Position numbers and translations under genes: made by a program. Positions 17,420-25,931 of a stretch of 64,000 nucleotides of DNA are shown one piece after another. The stretch is from Balneola sp. (GTDB lineage: Bacteria; Bacteroidota; Rhodothermia; Balneolales; Balneolaceae), in the NCBI GenBank assembly GCA_002694685.1, contig NZMW01000017.1, positions 124,001 through 188,000 of the forward strand, written 5' to 3'. How positions within the stretch are numbered: position 1 is the stretch's first letter; every line of letters starts with the position of its first letter. The notes beneath the pieces were generated by a model. The model was not told the DNA's origin and did not search any database. It saw only the letters and a list, made by a program, of their open reading frames with translations.

Positions 17420-17431
17420 GTTTATAATTAA

Positions 17432-17914
17432 TTAATGAGTTGCATATAAAATTGAGTTGCCTTCTTGATCAAAAAGCCTGACCTCGTATGAATCATCTGT
17501 ATCTATATCCATCCCGGGAGAGGCAGCAGGCATACCAGGTGCAGCGATACCTACAGCGTCAGGTCGTTCTTCAAGCATTCTATTGATGTCCTCCACAGGA
17601 ACATGACCTTCCACAATATAGTCATCGACAAAAGCAGTATGGCAGGATGCCAGATTTAAAGGCATATTATTAGTTTCTTTAATCGATATCATTTCGCTTG
17701 AAATGTTCACTGATACAGGATAGCCCTGTTTTCTAAGATAACTGGCCCATCTATCACAACAAGTACATTGTGGGTTCTTGTACATGACTACTTCAGGTAG
17801 ATCCGAATTAATAGACTCAGAAATCCGATTATACTTTTTAGCGAAAGCCCATATTGTAATACCTGAAATGATGATAATACTTAGATAAAGAATTGGTTTT
17901 TTATACTTCTTCAT
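17432..17914 (-). CDS. DUF411 (CopG-like) metal-binding periplasmic protein
   Basis: 160 residues with an N-terminal membrane anchor or signal (about 7-26). The DUF411 core is plain: 'VVMYKNPQCTCCDRWASYLR', 'ASCHTAFVDDYIVEGHVPVED' and 'PDAVGIAAPGMPAASPGMD'. The C-x-C-C cluster and the later Cys-His are the likely Cu(I)/Ag(I) ligands. DUF411 proteins occur in copper and silver resistance clusters. It is the last gene of the pump operon, 17 bp after the PII-like gene stop. Role as a periplasmic metal chaperone is inferred from family and place. Confidence 0.9.
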   Translation of the reverse strand: MKKYKKPILYLSIIIISGITIWAFAKKYNRISESINSDLPEVVMYKNPQCTCCDRWASYLRKQGYPVSVNISSEMISIKETNNMPLNLASCHTAFVDDYIVEGHVPVEDINRMLEERPDAVGIAAPGMPAASPGMDIDTDDSYEVRLFDQEGNSILYATH

Positions 17915-17931
17915 GAGTCTTTAAATCTTTG

Positions 17932-18297
17932 TTAAGAGGTAGGGTTACGTCGTTCATGTTGTAAGAAGTCACTACCCGAGTCTCCTGATCTAATATGAAC
18001 AGATTTACTAACCGGAGTCACATATATAATTCCATCCCCGGGCTGTCCACTGCGACCCTTGTTTCGAATGATTTCGACTACCCGCTCGGTATCTTTTTCA
18101 CTACACACCACCACGAGTTTAACAATGTTAGTAAATCGTTCAGCAATGCTGACTGAAAGCTGGGCTTTTTCCGGGTCCGACATTCGACCCAGTCCCATTA
18201 CATCGATTAGTGTCATGCAGCAGAAACCTTGCGCTTCCAGCCCGTCAATGACTTGTTCTGCTTTTCGTTTGCGAATAAATGCTTTGACTTCATTCAT
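17932..18297 (-). CDS. PII-like signalling protein of the metal-RND-linked type
   Basis: About 121 residues from the ATG at 18297 (MNEVKAFI); the frame stays open to a TTG at 18327 which has no better signal. PII features: 'VKAFIRKRKAEQVIDGLEA' strand-helix, a T-loop-like region 'GLGRMSDPEKAQLSVSIAER', and the C-terminal ferredoxin-like repeat 'KLVVVCSEKDTERVVEIIRN' and 'GDGIIYVTPVSKSVHIRSGD'. A group of PII proteins ('NG') sits next to CusA/CzcA-type pumps. The site for GlnB uridylylation is not seen. It may gate the pump according to a nucleotide or metal signal; that is an inference. Confidence 0.82.
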   Translation of the reverse strand: MNEVKAFIRKRKAEQVIDGLEAQGFCCMTLIDVMGLGRMSDPEKAQLSVSIAERFTNIVKLVVVCSEKDTERVVEIIRNKGRSGQPGDGIIYVTPVSKSVHIRSGDSGSDFLQHERRNPTS

Positions 18298-18317
18298 ACT
18301 TATTACCTTTTTTGTTA

Positions 18318-18348
18318 GGTCTGGCAAGTTTGAAAAACCTGCCAGATC
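18318..18348 (-). promoter_or_regulatory. Hairpin between the RND permease and the PII-like gene
   Basis: A 9-bp stem with one G-T pair (GGTCTGGCA / TGCCAGATC) and a 13-base loop fills the short gap between the two genes of the operon. It could set the level of the downstream PII and DUF411 genes by partial termination or mRNA processing. Confidence 0.5.
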
Positions 18349-18361
18349 TTATTTCTGTTTG

Positions 18362-21300
18362 TCAATTAGTTAATTGTTGATCTTCGCCCGTTGTTTTTGT
18401 CAGTTGTTTCACTTCTCGACTCTTCCAGAGGTAGTACACCACTGGGAGTACAACTAAGCTGAGTATGGTTGCAGTAACCATACCTCCAACCATAGGTGCA
18501 GCAATACGCTTCATTACAGCTGCACCAGTTCCTATACCCCACATTATAGGTAGCAGCCCGCCGGTGGTAGAAAAGACGGTCATAAATATCGGCCGTATAC
18601 GTTGGGCTGAGCCTTCCATAACAGCATGCTTAAGGTCTTCAAGGTTGTTCATTTTGTCATTATATTTGCGTTCGTTGTAAGCATTGTCGAGATAGGTAAG
18701 CATAACCACGCCAAGTTCAGCAGCTACTCCTGCCAATGCAATGGCACCAACACCCACAGCCACACTCAGGTTATACCCCAGGATATACATGAGCCAGAAC
18801 GAACCTACCAGCGAGAAGGGTAATGTCAGCAGCACAATTATACTCTCCTGTAGATTTTTAAAGTTGAAGTATAACAGCAGAAAAATAATCAGCAAGGTGA
18901 TTGGTACTACCACCTGAAGGCGCTTTTTGGCCCTCTCCATGTATTCATATTGCCCACTCCAGGTTAGGCTATACCCGGAAGGCATGTCCAGTCGTTCTTC
19001 CACGGTTTGTCGGGCTTGGTTTACATAGTTTCCGAGATCAGAAGTAGTTAAGTCCACATAAATCCAGCTGGAATAGCGGGCATTCTCGGTTTTAATCACA
19101 GGTGCGTCTTTGCGGATCTGCAGGTCGGCTACGTATTCAATGGGTATTTGAGCACCGGAAGGAGTGGGGATTAACACCCGTCCAAGATCCGTCAGGTTTT
19201 CACGGGTCTCCCGGGCATACCGTACGTTGACCGGATAGCGTTCGAGTCCTTCCACAGTTTCTGTTACGTTCATACCACCGATGGCAGATTGGATTACATC
19301 TTGTACATCACCGGTCGTAAGTCCATACCGGGCAGCTTCTTTACGGTCGATATTGAAGTCCAGGTAATTACCACCCGTGGTCTTGTCAGCGAAGACACTC
19401 AAGGTTCCTGGGACATCTCGTACTACCGAGGCTATGTCCGAACTGAGATCGGATAGCGTTTGAAGATCTGGCCCGGTTACTTTTATGCCAATCGGTGTTT
19501 TTATTCCTGTAGACAACATATCTATTCGTGTCTTGATCGGCATGGTCCAAGCATTAGTAAGTCCCGGTATTTTGATAGCTGCATCCATCTCTTGCTTTAA
19601 CTTGTCGATAGTCATACCCTCACGCCACTCATCCTCAGGTTTTAACTGGATAATGGTTTCAAACATCGACAGTGGTGCCGGATCGGTTGAAGTTTGTGCT
19701 CGTCCTGCTTTGCCAAACACCGATTCTACTTCAGGAAAGGTGGCTATAATTTTATCGGTCTGTTGTAACAGCTCCTTGGCTTTGGTAATACTGATTCCGG
19801 GATCTGTTGTAGGCATGTAGAGAAGGTCACCTTCCTCGATGGGAGGCATAAACTCAGAGCCAAGACGATTCAGAGGAATTATCGTGAGCCCAAGAATGAC
19901 AACAGAGGCAAAAACAGTAGTCCACTTGAAACGTAGGACAAAATTGATCACTGGACGATAAATCCAGATAAGAAACCGGGTAATTGGATTCTTATGCTCC
20001 GGTTGAATTTTTCCACGAATCAAGTAGCCCATTAATACCGGTACCAGTGTAACAGAGAGCAGCGCTGCGGCAGCCATGGCATATGTTTTGGTAAATGCCA
20101 AGGGTTTGAAAAGACGTCCCTCTTGTCCCTCTAAAGCAAAGATCGGGAAAAACGACACCGTTATAATCAACAAAGAGAAAAATAGGGCCGGTCCCACCTC
20201 TTTGGACGCATCAATAACAATTCTCCAGTGATCCTTTTTGCCCCTATCCTGTTCGAGGTGTTTATGGACATTTTCAACCATAACGATGGCAGCATCAACC
20301 ATCACACCAATGGCAATAGCAATTCCTCCCAGCGACATAATATTGGCATTTATACCCTGGAAATACATTACCAGGAAGGCTGCCAAAATACCCATTGGCA
20401 GACTAATAATAATTACCAGTGAACTTCGGAAATGTAATAGGAATATTATTACTATTATTGCTACAAATATACTTTCCTCCAGCAGTTTATCCTGCAGGAA
20501 TTCAATAGCCCGCTTAATCAGGTTGGAACGATCATAGGCCGTTTTGATAGTTACCCCTTCCGGCAGACCGCTTTCAAGTTCCTTCAACTTAGCTTTTACG
20601 TTTTCAATAGTTTGCAGTGCATTTTCCCCAAACCGCATGATGACCACACCGCCTACTGCTTCTCCCTCACCATTCCACTCGGCTACACCGCGGCGCAGAT
20701 CCGGCCCGAGATGTACGTTGGCAACGTTTCTAACGAGAATAGGGGTGCCATTACCATCGGTTCCTATGGGTACATTCTCCACATCTGCTACAGATTGAAT
20801 ATATCCTTTTCCCCGAACCATAAACTCGGTTTCACTCATTTCTACCAAGCGGCCGCCTACGTCATTGTTACTGCGCTTGATGGCCATTTTAACTTTCGAG
20901 AGGGGAATGTCATAGGCCAACAGTTTATCCGGGTCCACTTCTACCTGGTACTGTTTGACATGGCCTCCCACACTGGCTACTTCGGCTACCCCGTCCACAC
21001 TGAGTAGTTCGTACTTCAGGAACCAATCCTGAATGGAACGCAGTTGTTGGAGATCATACTGATCACCGCCATCTAAGACATATTCGTAAACCCACCCTAC
21101 GCCAGTTGCATCCGGTCCAAGGGTGGGCGTAACCCCTTCCGGCAGGCTACTACCTGCAGTATTAAGGTATTCCAGAACCCGGCTTCGGGCCCAATACATG
21201 TCAGTATCATCTTCAAAAATGATATAGATAAATGAAAGTCCAAAAAATGAATAGCCACGGACCACTTTAGATTTGGGTACCGACATCATAGTAGTGGTTA

Positions 21301-21505
21301 GCGGATAGGTGACCTGATCCTCAACAACCTGAGGAGCCTGACCGGGATATTTGGTGAAAACAATGACCTGTACATCACTGAGATCGGGAATGGCGTCCAC
21401 GGGTGTTTGATACATCACGTAGGTACCACCCGCCAGTATCAGGATACTGGCAATAATCACCATAAAGCGGTTATTTACAGATAGTTCAATTATTTTCTGT
21501 AGCAT
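18362..21505 (-). CDS. cusA: Heavy-metal efflux RND permease, CusA-like (monovalent Cu/Ag type)
   Basis: 1047 residues, the usual length for HME-RND permeases. The N-terminus 'VNNRFMVIIASILILAGG' is TM1; TM4 carries 'GGIAIAIGVMVDAAIVMVEN' with the acidic relay residue. Three methionine positions that line the metal path of CusA seem kept: 'EGDLLYMPTTDPG', 'EWREGMTIDK' and 'IKTRIDMLSTGIKTPIGIKV'. This points to Cu(I)/Ag(I) rather than Zn/Co export. It would form a tripartite pump with the adaptor and TolC-like genes upstream, driven by the proton gradient. The operon is headed by the island box at 24433. Confidence 0.95.
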   Translation of the reverse strand: MLQKIIELSVNNRFMVIIASILILAGGTYVMYQTPVDAIPDLSDVQVIVFTKYPGQAPQVVEDQVTYPLTTTMMSVPKSKVVRGYSFFGLSFIYIIFEDDTDMYWARSRVLEYLNTAGSSLPEGVTPTLGPDATGVGWVYEYVLDGGDQYDLQQLRSIQDWFLKYELLSVDGVAEVASVGGHVKQYQVEVDPDKLLAYDIPLSKVKMAIKRSNNDVGGRLVEMSETEFMVRGKGYIQSVADVENVPIGTDGNGTPILVRNVANVHLGPDLRRGVAEWNGEGEAVGGVVIMRFGENALQTIENVKAKLKELESGLPEGVTIKTAYDRSNLIKRAIEFLQDKLLEESIFVAIIVIIFLLHFRSSLVIIISLPMGILAAFLVMYFQGINANIMSLGGIAIAIGVMVDAAIVMVENVHKHLEQDRGKKDHWRIVIDASKEVGPALFFSLLIITVSFFPIFALEGQEGRLFKPLAFTKTYAMAAAALLSVTLVPVLMGYLIRGKIQPEHKNPITRFLIWIYRPVINFVLRFKWTTVFASVVILGLTIIPLNRLGSEFMPPIEEGDLLYMPTTDPGISITKAKELLQQTDKIIATFPEVESVFGKAGRAQTSTDPAPLSMFETIIQLKPEDEWREGMTIDKLKQEMDAAIKIPGLTNAWTMPIKTRIDMLSTGIKTPIGIKVTGPDLQTLSDLSSDIASVVRDVPGTLSVFADKTTGGNYLDFNIDRKEAARYGLTTGDVQDVIQSAIGGMNVTETVEGLERYPVNVRYARETRENLTDLGRVLIPTPSGAQIPIEYVADLQIRKDAPVIKTENARYSSWIYVDLTTSDLGNYVNQARQTVEERLDMPSGYSLTWSGQYEYMERAKKRLQVVVPITLLIIFLLLYFNFKNLQESIIVLLTLPFSLVGSFWLMYILGYNLSVAVGVGAIALAGVAAELGVVMLTYLDNAYNERKYNDKMNNLEDLKHAVMEGSAQRIRPIFMTVFSTTGGLLPIMWGIGTGAAVMKRIAAPMVGGMVTATILSLVVLPVVYYLWKSREVKQLTKTTGEDQQLTN

Positions 21506-21560
21506 TTCTTAATTCTCCAAAATGTTTAAAAAGGTTTGTGCTTTAACTTTGCCCATCGAT

Positions 21561-23054
21561 TCACATATTCATAGTTGAATGGTCGGTAGTGTCGGCTGGC
21601 ATTTCATCATGATTCATTTCCCCGCCGGTCATATCCATATCTGAATGATCAATAGTGTCGACTTGTGTCTCATCGTGGTTCATTTCGCCACCGGTCATGT
21701 CCATATTCTCCATATCAGAGGTATCTTGCTTTTGCTGTAGCATTTTTTGAATCGCTTCCTGCAACCTGCTTTCACTATCGAAAAGGAACTGAGCAGAAGT
21801 AACAATTTCTTCACCCGGTTTGACGCCTTCCAATATTTCAATTTCATTGTTTCGTTCACCGCCTTCCATACCCAAGGTTACTTCGCGAGGCTCAAACGCC
21901 CCGTCTCCTTTGGCAACAAAAACGATATTACGTTCCCCGGTTCTGATGATAGCTTCATTAGGAATAACTGTTACGTTTTTCTTAGGGCGCGTTTGGATAC
22001 GGACATTGGCAAACATCCCCGGCTTTAGTTCAAGATTAGGGTTGGAAAATTCCAGCCGCACCTGAACGGTTCGGGTTTTCTGGTCCAGGGTGGGGTATAC
22101 ATAGGCAACGATTCCTTCATAGGTTTTACCCGGTTGATAGGAAAGTTCCATTTGTGCAGGTTGTCCCTCTTCAATCCAGGGTACCTCGTAGTCGTACACG
22201 CTTGTTTGCACCCAAATGGTTGAAAGATCTGCTATTTTATACGCAGGTGTACTCGCTTTTATATACTCGCCTTCTATGGCATTTTTATGAAGCACTATTC
22301 CAGAGGCAGGCGATTTTAGCGTAATAGCTTTCTTGACTTCCCCACTTTGTTCCAGTTGTTTTATTTCTGAATCAGGAATGTCCCAATATTCTAGCCGTTG
22401 GCGTGTAGCATCAAGTAGGCTACTTCCTCCAGAACGGATGGTTTCAAAACTGCTGGAGGCTACCTTTTTCTGGGTTTTTAGAGCCAACAGGTATTCTCTC
22501 TGAGTGGTCACCAACTCAGGAGAGTAGATACTGAATAGCGGTTGCCCCCGTTGCACCATTTTACCTGTATAATCCACGTAAAGCTGCTCAACCCAACCTG
22601 AAATTTTTGGACTTACAGTAAAAAGTTTTTGTTCATCGTAATCGACTTTCCCAACGGCACGGACGACTGTTGATAAATCTTTTTGCTGAACTTTGGCCGT
22701 TCGAACATTCATATTTTGTACCACCACGGGATTTATTGATATCATCCCTTCCGAGCTGCTTGCTCCATCGGCATATACCGGAACCAGGTCCATACCCATA
22801 CTAGATTTACCGGGTTCATCATAAATTTCACTTGGATTCATCGGAGCTTGCCAGTACAGTACTTCGCGATCTTCCTTTTGCCTGGTATCTGATTCAGCCT
22901 TCGGCATATTCTGCATCTCTTCCGCGGTTTCTGTAGAAGATGCTGAACTGTCAGTAGTTTGTTGTGTTCCCAGCCAGTAACCACCTAGTGAAAAGGCGAC
23001 AACTGCTCCGAGGGATAGTAATATTGATTTGGTATTCATAATGGTTGTACTCAT
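21561..23054 (-). CDS. cusB: RND periplasmic adaptor (CusB-like) with Met/His-rich tail
   Basis: 497 residues. A membrane anchor lies at about 12-28. Residues near 66-93 form a heavy-metal-binding YHS-like patch, 'YWQAPMNPSEIYDEPGKSS' then 'MGMDLVPVY', lacking the usual cysteines. The lipoyl/barrel domains follow ('VGKVDYDEQKLFTVSPKISG', 'LVTTQREYLLALKTQKK'). The last 60 residues contain a twice-repeated 'DMTGGEMNHDE' unit and end 'DHSTMNM', a Met/His-rich extension not present in standard CusB, likely to bind periplasmic Cu(I)/Ag(I). The DNA of the tail is also a tandem repeat (about 21570-21710), so it arose by duplication. Confidence 0.93.
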   Translation of the reverse strand: MSTTIMNTKSILLSLGAVVAFSLGGYWLGTQQTTDSSASSTETAEEMQNMPKAESDTRQKEDREVLYWQAPMNPSEIYDEPGKSSMGMDLVPVYADGASSSEGMISINPVVVQNMNVRTAKVQQKDLSTVVRAVGKVDYDEQKLFTVSPKISGWVEQLYVDYTGKMVQRGQPLFSIYSPELVTTQREYLLALKTQKKVASSSFETIRSGGSSLLDATRQRLEYWDIPDSEIKQLEQSGEVKKAITLKSPASGIVLHKNAIEGEYIKASTPAYKIADLSTIWVQTSVYDYEVPWIEEGQPAQMELSYQPGKTYEGIVAYVYPTLDQKTRTVQVRLEFSNPNLELKPGMFANVRIQTRPKKNVTVIPNEAIIRTGERNIVFVAKGDGAFEPREVTLGMEGGERNNEIEILEGVKPGEEIVTSAQFLFDSESRLQEAIQKMLQQKQDTSDMENMDMTGGEMNHDETQVDTIDHSDMDMTGGEMNHDEMPADTTDHSTMNM

Positions 23055-23075
23055 TGTTTAAATTTTGAAAAAGGT

Positions 23076-24356
23076 TTAAAACTCTGTGCCGGTTAGTGCT
23101 TCTATATCTGCTATAGCTTTATGGTAGTCGGCTAAAAAGCGATGGTAATCCAGGCGAAACTGAAAAAGCGTTAATTCACTATCAAGTAGAGACAAGAAGT
23201 CCACCTTGTCATTCTGATACCCGGCTATTGATGACTCCAGGGATTCTTCGGCCTGAGGAATAATCCCTGTTCTGTACAGTTCCAAGAGTCTCTGGTTTTT
23301 TTCAAGGTCAGTAAGTGATTGTTGAAGTTTTTGTTCAATGGAATTTGCTACATTTTGATAGCGATACTCTATAGACGACTGTCGAATTTGGGTCTCTTGT
23401 ACCTTTTTATTCTGCTTTTTATTTAAAAAGAGAGGAATTTTAACATTGAACATAGCCGAGACAAAATCATAGCCCTGCATCCCGTTTTGCAGTTCATTCC
23501 GTTGGGTATAAGCAACACCAACTGAAAAATCAGGATATCGGTCTTTCAGTGCTAAATCTACCTTTTGCCCGCTTTGCTTAACGGCCGTTTTCCATGCTGC
23601 AAGTACCGGGCTGCTACTGTCGGCTCGCTGAATGAGCGTTTGTAGTTTGCCCGTCCAGGGTTCCGGTTCCATAACAACAGCCTTGCCAAGCGGCGAATCA
23701 GCGGGGTCGTTTAATAGAGTATTAATGCGGGCCTGCACAGCTTCACGCTGTTGGAGAAGCTTGAGTTCTTGATCAATCATTTTTGAAAGAGCTACTTGTG
23801 CTCGAAGTACGTCCGGTTGCGTGCCTTTACCCACACCATACCTTGTTTCGGCTATTTCTACAAATTCCTTGAGCAACTCTTGGTTTTTCGCAACTGTTGC
23901 AAGTGCTTGATCTATGTAATAGAGGTCGTAATAAGCTTGAGAGGTGTTTTTTATAAGCTGATTCTTAAGTTCTCTATACCGATGCAAAGCTATCTCTGAC
24001 TCACTTTTTGCAATATCACCCTTCAGACTAAGTTTTCCTGGGAAAGGGAACGGTTGCATCAGGGATACCTGCTTGCCTGTCATAGGCTCCTGATCAAGTG
24101 CAAAGCTGTTGATCGGCAGGTTCATGATATTTAAACCTAGCGTCGGATCGGGTAATGCTTTTACCTGTGATATCTTAGTTTTGCTGGCATCCCAGTCTTT
24201 ATTTGAAGCCATTAATTCTGGATTTTGTTCTAATACTTTTTGTATAAGCTCATCCAGTAATAATGTGGAGTCTGGTGTTTGAGAAAAACTTAAATTAGAT
24301 GAAACAAGGAATAGTGATATTCCGAAGAAAAATCCCTTTATCATTATTTTTTTCAT
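23076..24356 (-). CDS. cusC: TolC-family outer-membrane channel of the metal pump
   Basis: 426 residues, signal peptide 1-26 (ending LSFSQ). The body is two repeats of long amphipathic helices typical of TolC/OEP proteins: 'LIQKVLEQNPELMASNKDWD', 'FVEIAETRYGVGKGTQPDVL' and 'EESLESSIAGYQNDKVDFLS'. It forms the outer-membrane exit duct for the CusAB pump. It is the first gene of the operon cusC-cusB-cusA-PII-DUF411, with gaps of 21, 55, 64 and 17 bp. The leader has an inverted repeat and the shared island box. Confidence 0.92.
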   Translation of the reverse strand: MKKIMIKGFFFGISLFLVSSNLSFSQTPDSTLLLDELIQKVLEQNPELMASNKDWDASKTKISQVKALPDPTLGLNIMNLPINSFALDQEPMTGKQVSLMQPFPFPGKLSLKGDIAKSESEIALHRYRELKNQLIKNTSQAYYDLYYIDQALATVAKNQELLKEFVEIAETRYGVGKGTQPDVLRAQVALSKMIDQELKLLQQREAVQARINTLLNDPADSPLGKAVVMEPEPWTGKLQTLIQRADSSSPVLAAWKTAVKQSGQKVDLALKDRYPDFSVGVAYTQRNELQNGMQGYDFVSAMFNVKIPLFLNKKQNKKVQETQIRQSSIEYRYQNVANSIEQKLQQSLTDLEKNQRLLELYRTGIIPQAEESLESSIAGYQNDKVDFLSLLDSELTLFQFRLDYHRFLADYHKAIADIEALTGTEF

Positions 24357-24388
24357 TCCTAAATCCTTGGTTTAAAAGGCACAAAGCC

Positions 24389-24423
24389 CGTAGTTTGATA
24401 TATTGTATTTAACCCAAACTACG
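24389..24423 (-). promoter_or_regulatory. Inverted repeat in the cusC leader, overlapping the -7 element
   Basis: CGTAGTTTG (24389-24397) and CAAACTACG (24415-24423) are perfect 9-bp arms separated by 17 bp. The right arm overlaps the -7-like TAGTTTGG of promoter P2. It could be a repressor operator, or fold in the 5' leader RNA if transcription starts upstream. Confidence 0.55.
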
Positions 24424-24450
24424 AGGGGAATGCTTAAATGAAGCTTAAAT
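24414..24450 (-). promoter_or_regulatory. Island promoter P2 for the cusCBA operon
   Basis: Two perfect CTTAAAT units at 24433 and 24444 (plus strand), 11 bp apart with GAAG between. 11 bp further in the gene direction is TAGTTTGG (24421-24414), a -7-like element. The box ends 77 bp before the cusC start. Confidence 0.75.
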
Positions 24451-24576
24451 CATAAGAAGTTTTTATTTCTATAGGTTAGGTGGCTATACCAAGATGGTGA
24501 AACAGAAAAAAGAGAAGGATATTAAGGCTAATTAATTCGATTTTTGGAGCTCAGTATGGCTGAAAATACGAACTAA

Positions 24577-24750
24577 GTGGAGGCCGAGAAGAAGTACCGG
24601 GATGTGATTCACAAAATTGAAGACTTGCAACGGATATAAGGTCCGCTGTTTAATCTCATTGACTCCTGTACTGGCGATGTGGCCAAAAGCGAGTGCCCTA
24701 TTCTTGAGGCCCTGGATGGCAAAAGCGTAGCTGGGGAAAAACTAAGATGA
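24577..24750 (+). pseudogene. Decayed MerR-family regulator, C-terminal remnant
   Basis: One frame from 24577 reads 'VEAEKKYRDVIHKIEDLQRI', a TAA, then 'GPLFNLIDSCTGDVAKSECP' and 'ILEALDG...'. This is the dimerisation helix and Cys-rich end of mercury/metal MerR regulators, with one in-frame stop and no DNA-binding domain upstream, where a TAA directly precedes it. Its own stop TGA overlaps the ATG of the next gene (ATGA), so the two were once an operon. It appears to be a dead relic of an older metal-regulated unit. Confidence 0.7.
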
Positions 24751-24968
24751 ATCCCGATATGGAAGATATAATTTTAAGCTCTATTATTACCTGCCCGGAA
24801 TGTGGAACACATTCGGAAGAACAAATGCCTGAGGATGCCTGCCAATTCATTTGGCAGTGCCCGAATTGTAGTGAGATTATAAAACCGAAAAGAAATGACT
24901 GTTGTGTATTTTGTTCTTTTGGTGATACTCCATGCCCTCCAGTTCAAATGAATAAAAATTGCACCTAA
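24747..24968 (+). CDS. GDCCVxC-domain small protein
   Basis: 73 residues with ten cysteines. The N-terminal half is a zinc-ribbon ('TCPECGTHSEEQMP', 'WQCPNCSEI'), the C-terminal half has 'NDCCVFCSFGDTPCPPVQ', very close to the GDCCVxC motif of a family that in some bacteria is a selenoprotein. The family occurs near mercury and other metal-resistance genes. It overlaps the MerR remnant by 4 bp. Whether it is still expressed without its regulator is not clear. It converges with the NTF2-like gene, 1 bp between the stops. Confidence 0.8.
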   Translation: MNPDMEDIILSSIITCPECGTHSEEQMPEDACQFIWQCPNCSEIIKPKRNDCCVFCSFGDTPCPPVQMNKNCT

Positions 24969-24969
24969 A

Positions 24970-25398
24970 TCAGGACCAATGCAAAGCAATAATTTTCCAT
25001 TCTCCCTTTTCTTTCTTCAGAACTGCTAACTCGAGACTGGTTCGGTCAATTTCTCGTTCATTATAGGTCCCGATCATTTTTGTTTGGGACGATACCCAGG
25101 CTACATTACCTTCGATGGTTATTTGTTCAGAAATTAATTCACGATTCATCGCACTTAGAAACCTACCATCTGAATGAAAGTGGTGAGAAAGGTACTGTTC
25201 TTTTGTTTCACTGTTGTTTCCTTCCAGAATGACTACATCATCATGAAGTAATTTGGAAGCAACTTCCGAGTTATTTTCAACAATGGCATTTTCGAAGTCG
25301 CCCAGTATTTTACTAACAGATTGTTCTTCTGACTGTTGAGCCAGGGCTGTCATGGAAATGCTAATTAGCACTAATGTAAGAGTAAATATTTTATTCAT
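24970..25398 (-). CDS. Exported NTF2-like / DUF4440 protein
   Basis: 142 residues from ATG 25398 (MNKIFTLTL), with signal peptide to about residue 20 (ending ALAQ); an ATG at 25410 is also in frame. The mature part is a SnoaL/NTF2-like fold: 'VSKILGDFENAIVENNSEVA', 'LLHDDVVILEGNNSETKEQY' and 'LAVLKKEKGEWKIIALHWS'. This fold is often a ligand-binding scaffold; function here is unknown. It ends the run MCO-CopB-DUF2231-cytochrome-NTF2, so it may serve copper handling in the periplasm. Confidence 0.78.
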   Translation of the reverse strand: MNKIFTLTLVLISISMTALAQQSEEQSVSKILGDFENAIVENNSEVASKLLHDDVVILEGNNSETKEQYLSHHFHSDGRFLSAMNRELISEQITIEGNVAWVSSQTKMIGTYNEREIDRTSLELAVLKKEKGEWKIIALHWS

Positions 25399-25437
25399 AA
25401 GGTTTACCATATTTGGTTTTAATTGTAAAATTTAAGA

Positions 25438-25902
25438 TCAAAATTTTGCATTCATATTAGTCCACCGATCGTAGGTTTTCTGGTCCCATAAATTTTGTAT
25501 ATAGGCAATAACAGCTATTTTTTCCTCTTCAGAAAGTACTTCCCTGAAAGCTGGCATATTGCCACCATATGGTGCTCCGCCATTATTAATAGTTTGTACT
25601 AATATTTCCATCGGATGATGCCAGGTATGTGCCGTACCATTTAAAGGAGGTGGCGGGAAGGATCCATCAGGGTTTGGCTTCTTCCAATTCTCTACCAATC
25701 CCTGGCCTTTTGTCCCGTGACAACGGGCACAGTTTTCTGAAAATACGACCCTACCCATTTTATATTGTGACTCTGTGTACCACCTGTTATTCTTAAAGGA
25801 GTCATCCACCATTTCGGGTTTGGATCTTTCATTCTCAGAGTTTCCACACCCGATAAGAATAAAAAAAGGCATCAAAAGCAGTAGGAAATCAATCCTTAAC
25901 AT
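25438..25902 (-). CDS. Lipoprotein cytochrome c (mono-heme)
   Basis: 154 residues with a lipobox (ending ILIGC). One heme motif CARCH in 'FSENCARCHGTKGQGLVENW' and a distal Met in 'GGNMPAFREVLSEEEKIAVI'; the final helix is 'AYIQNLWDQKTYDRW'. This is the cytochrome c class I pattern. It probably passes electrons to or from the nearby multicopper oxidase or to a terminal oxidase. It lies 29 bp after the DUF2231 gene in the same direction. Confidence 0.88.
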   Translation of the reverse strand: MLRIDFLLLLMPFFILIGCGNSENERSKPEMVDDSFKNNRWYTESQYKMGRVVFSENCARCHGTKGQGLVENWKKPNPDGSFPPPPLNGTAHTWHHPMEILVQTINNGGAPYGGNMPAFREVLSEEEKIAVIAYIQNLWDQKTYDRWTNMNAKF

Positions 25903-25931
25903 TTCATAAATAATTTACGAGTCATAGTCAT

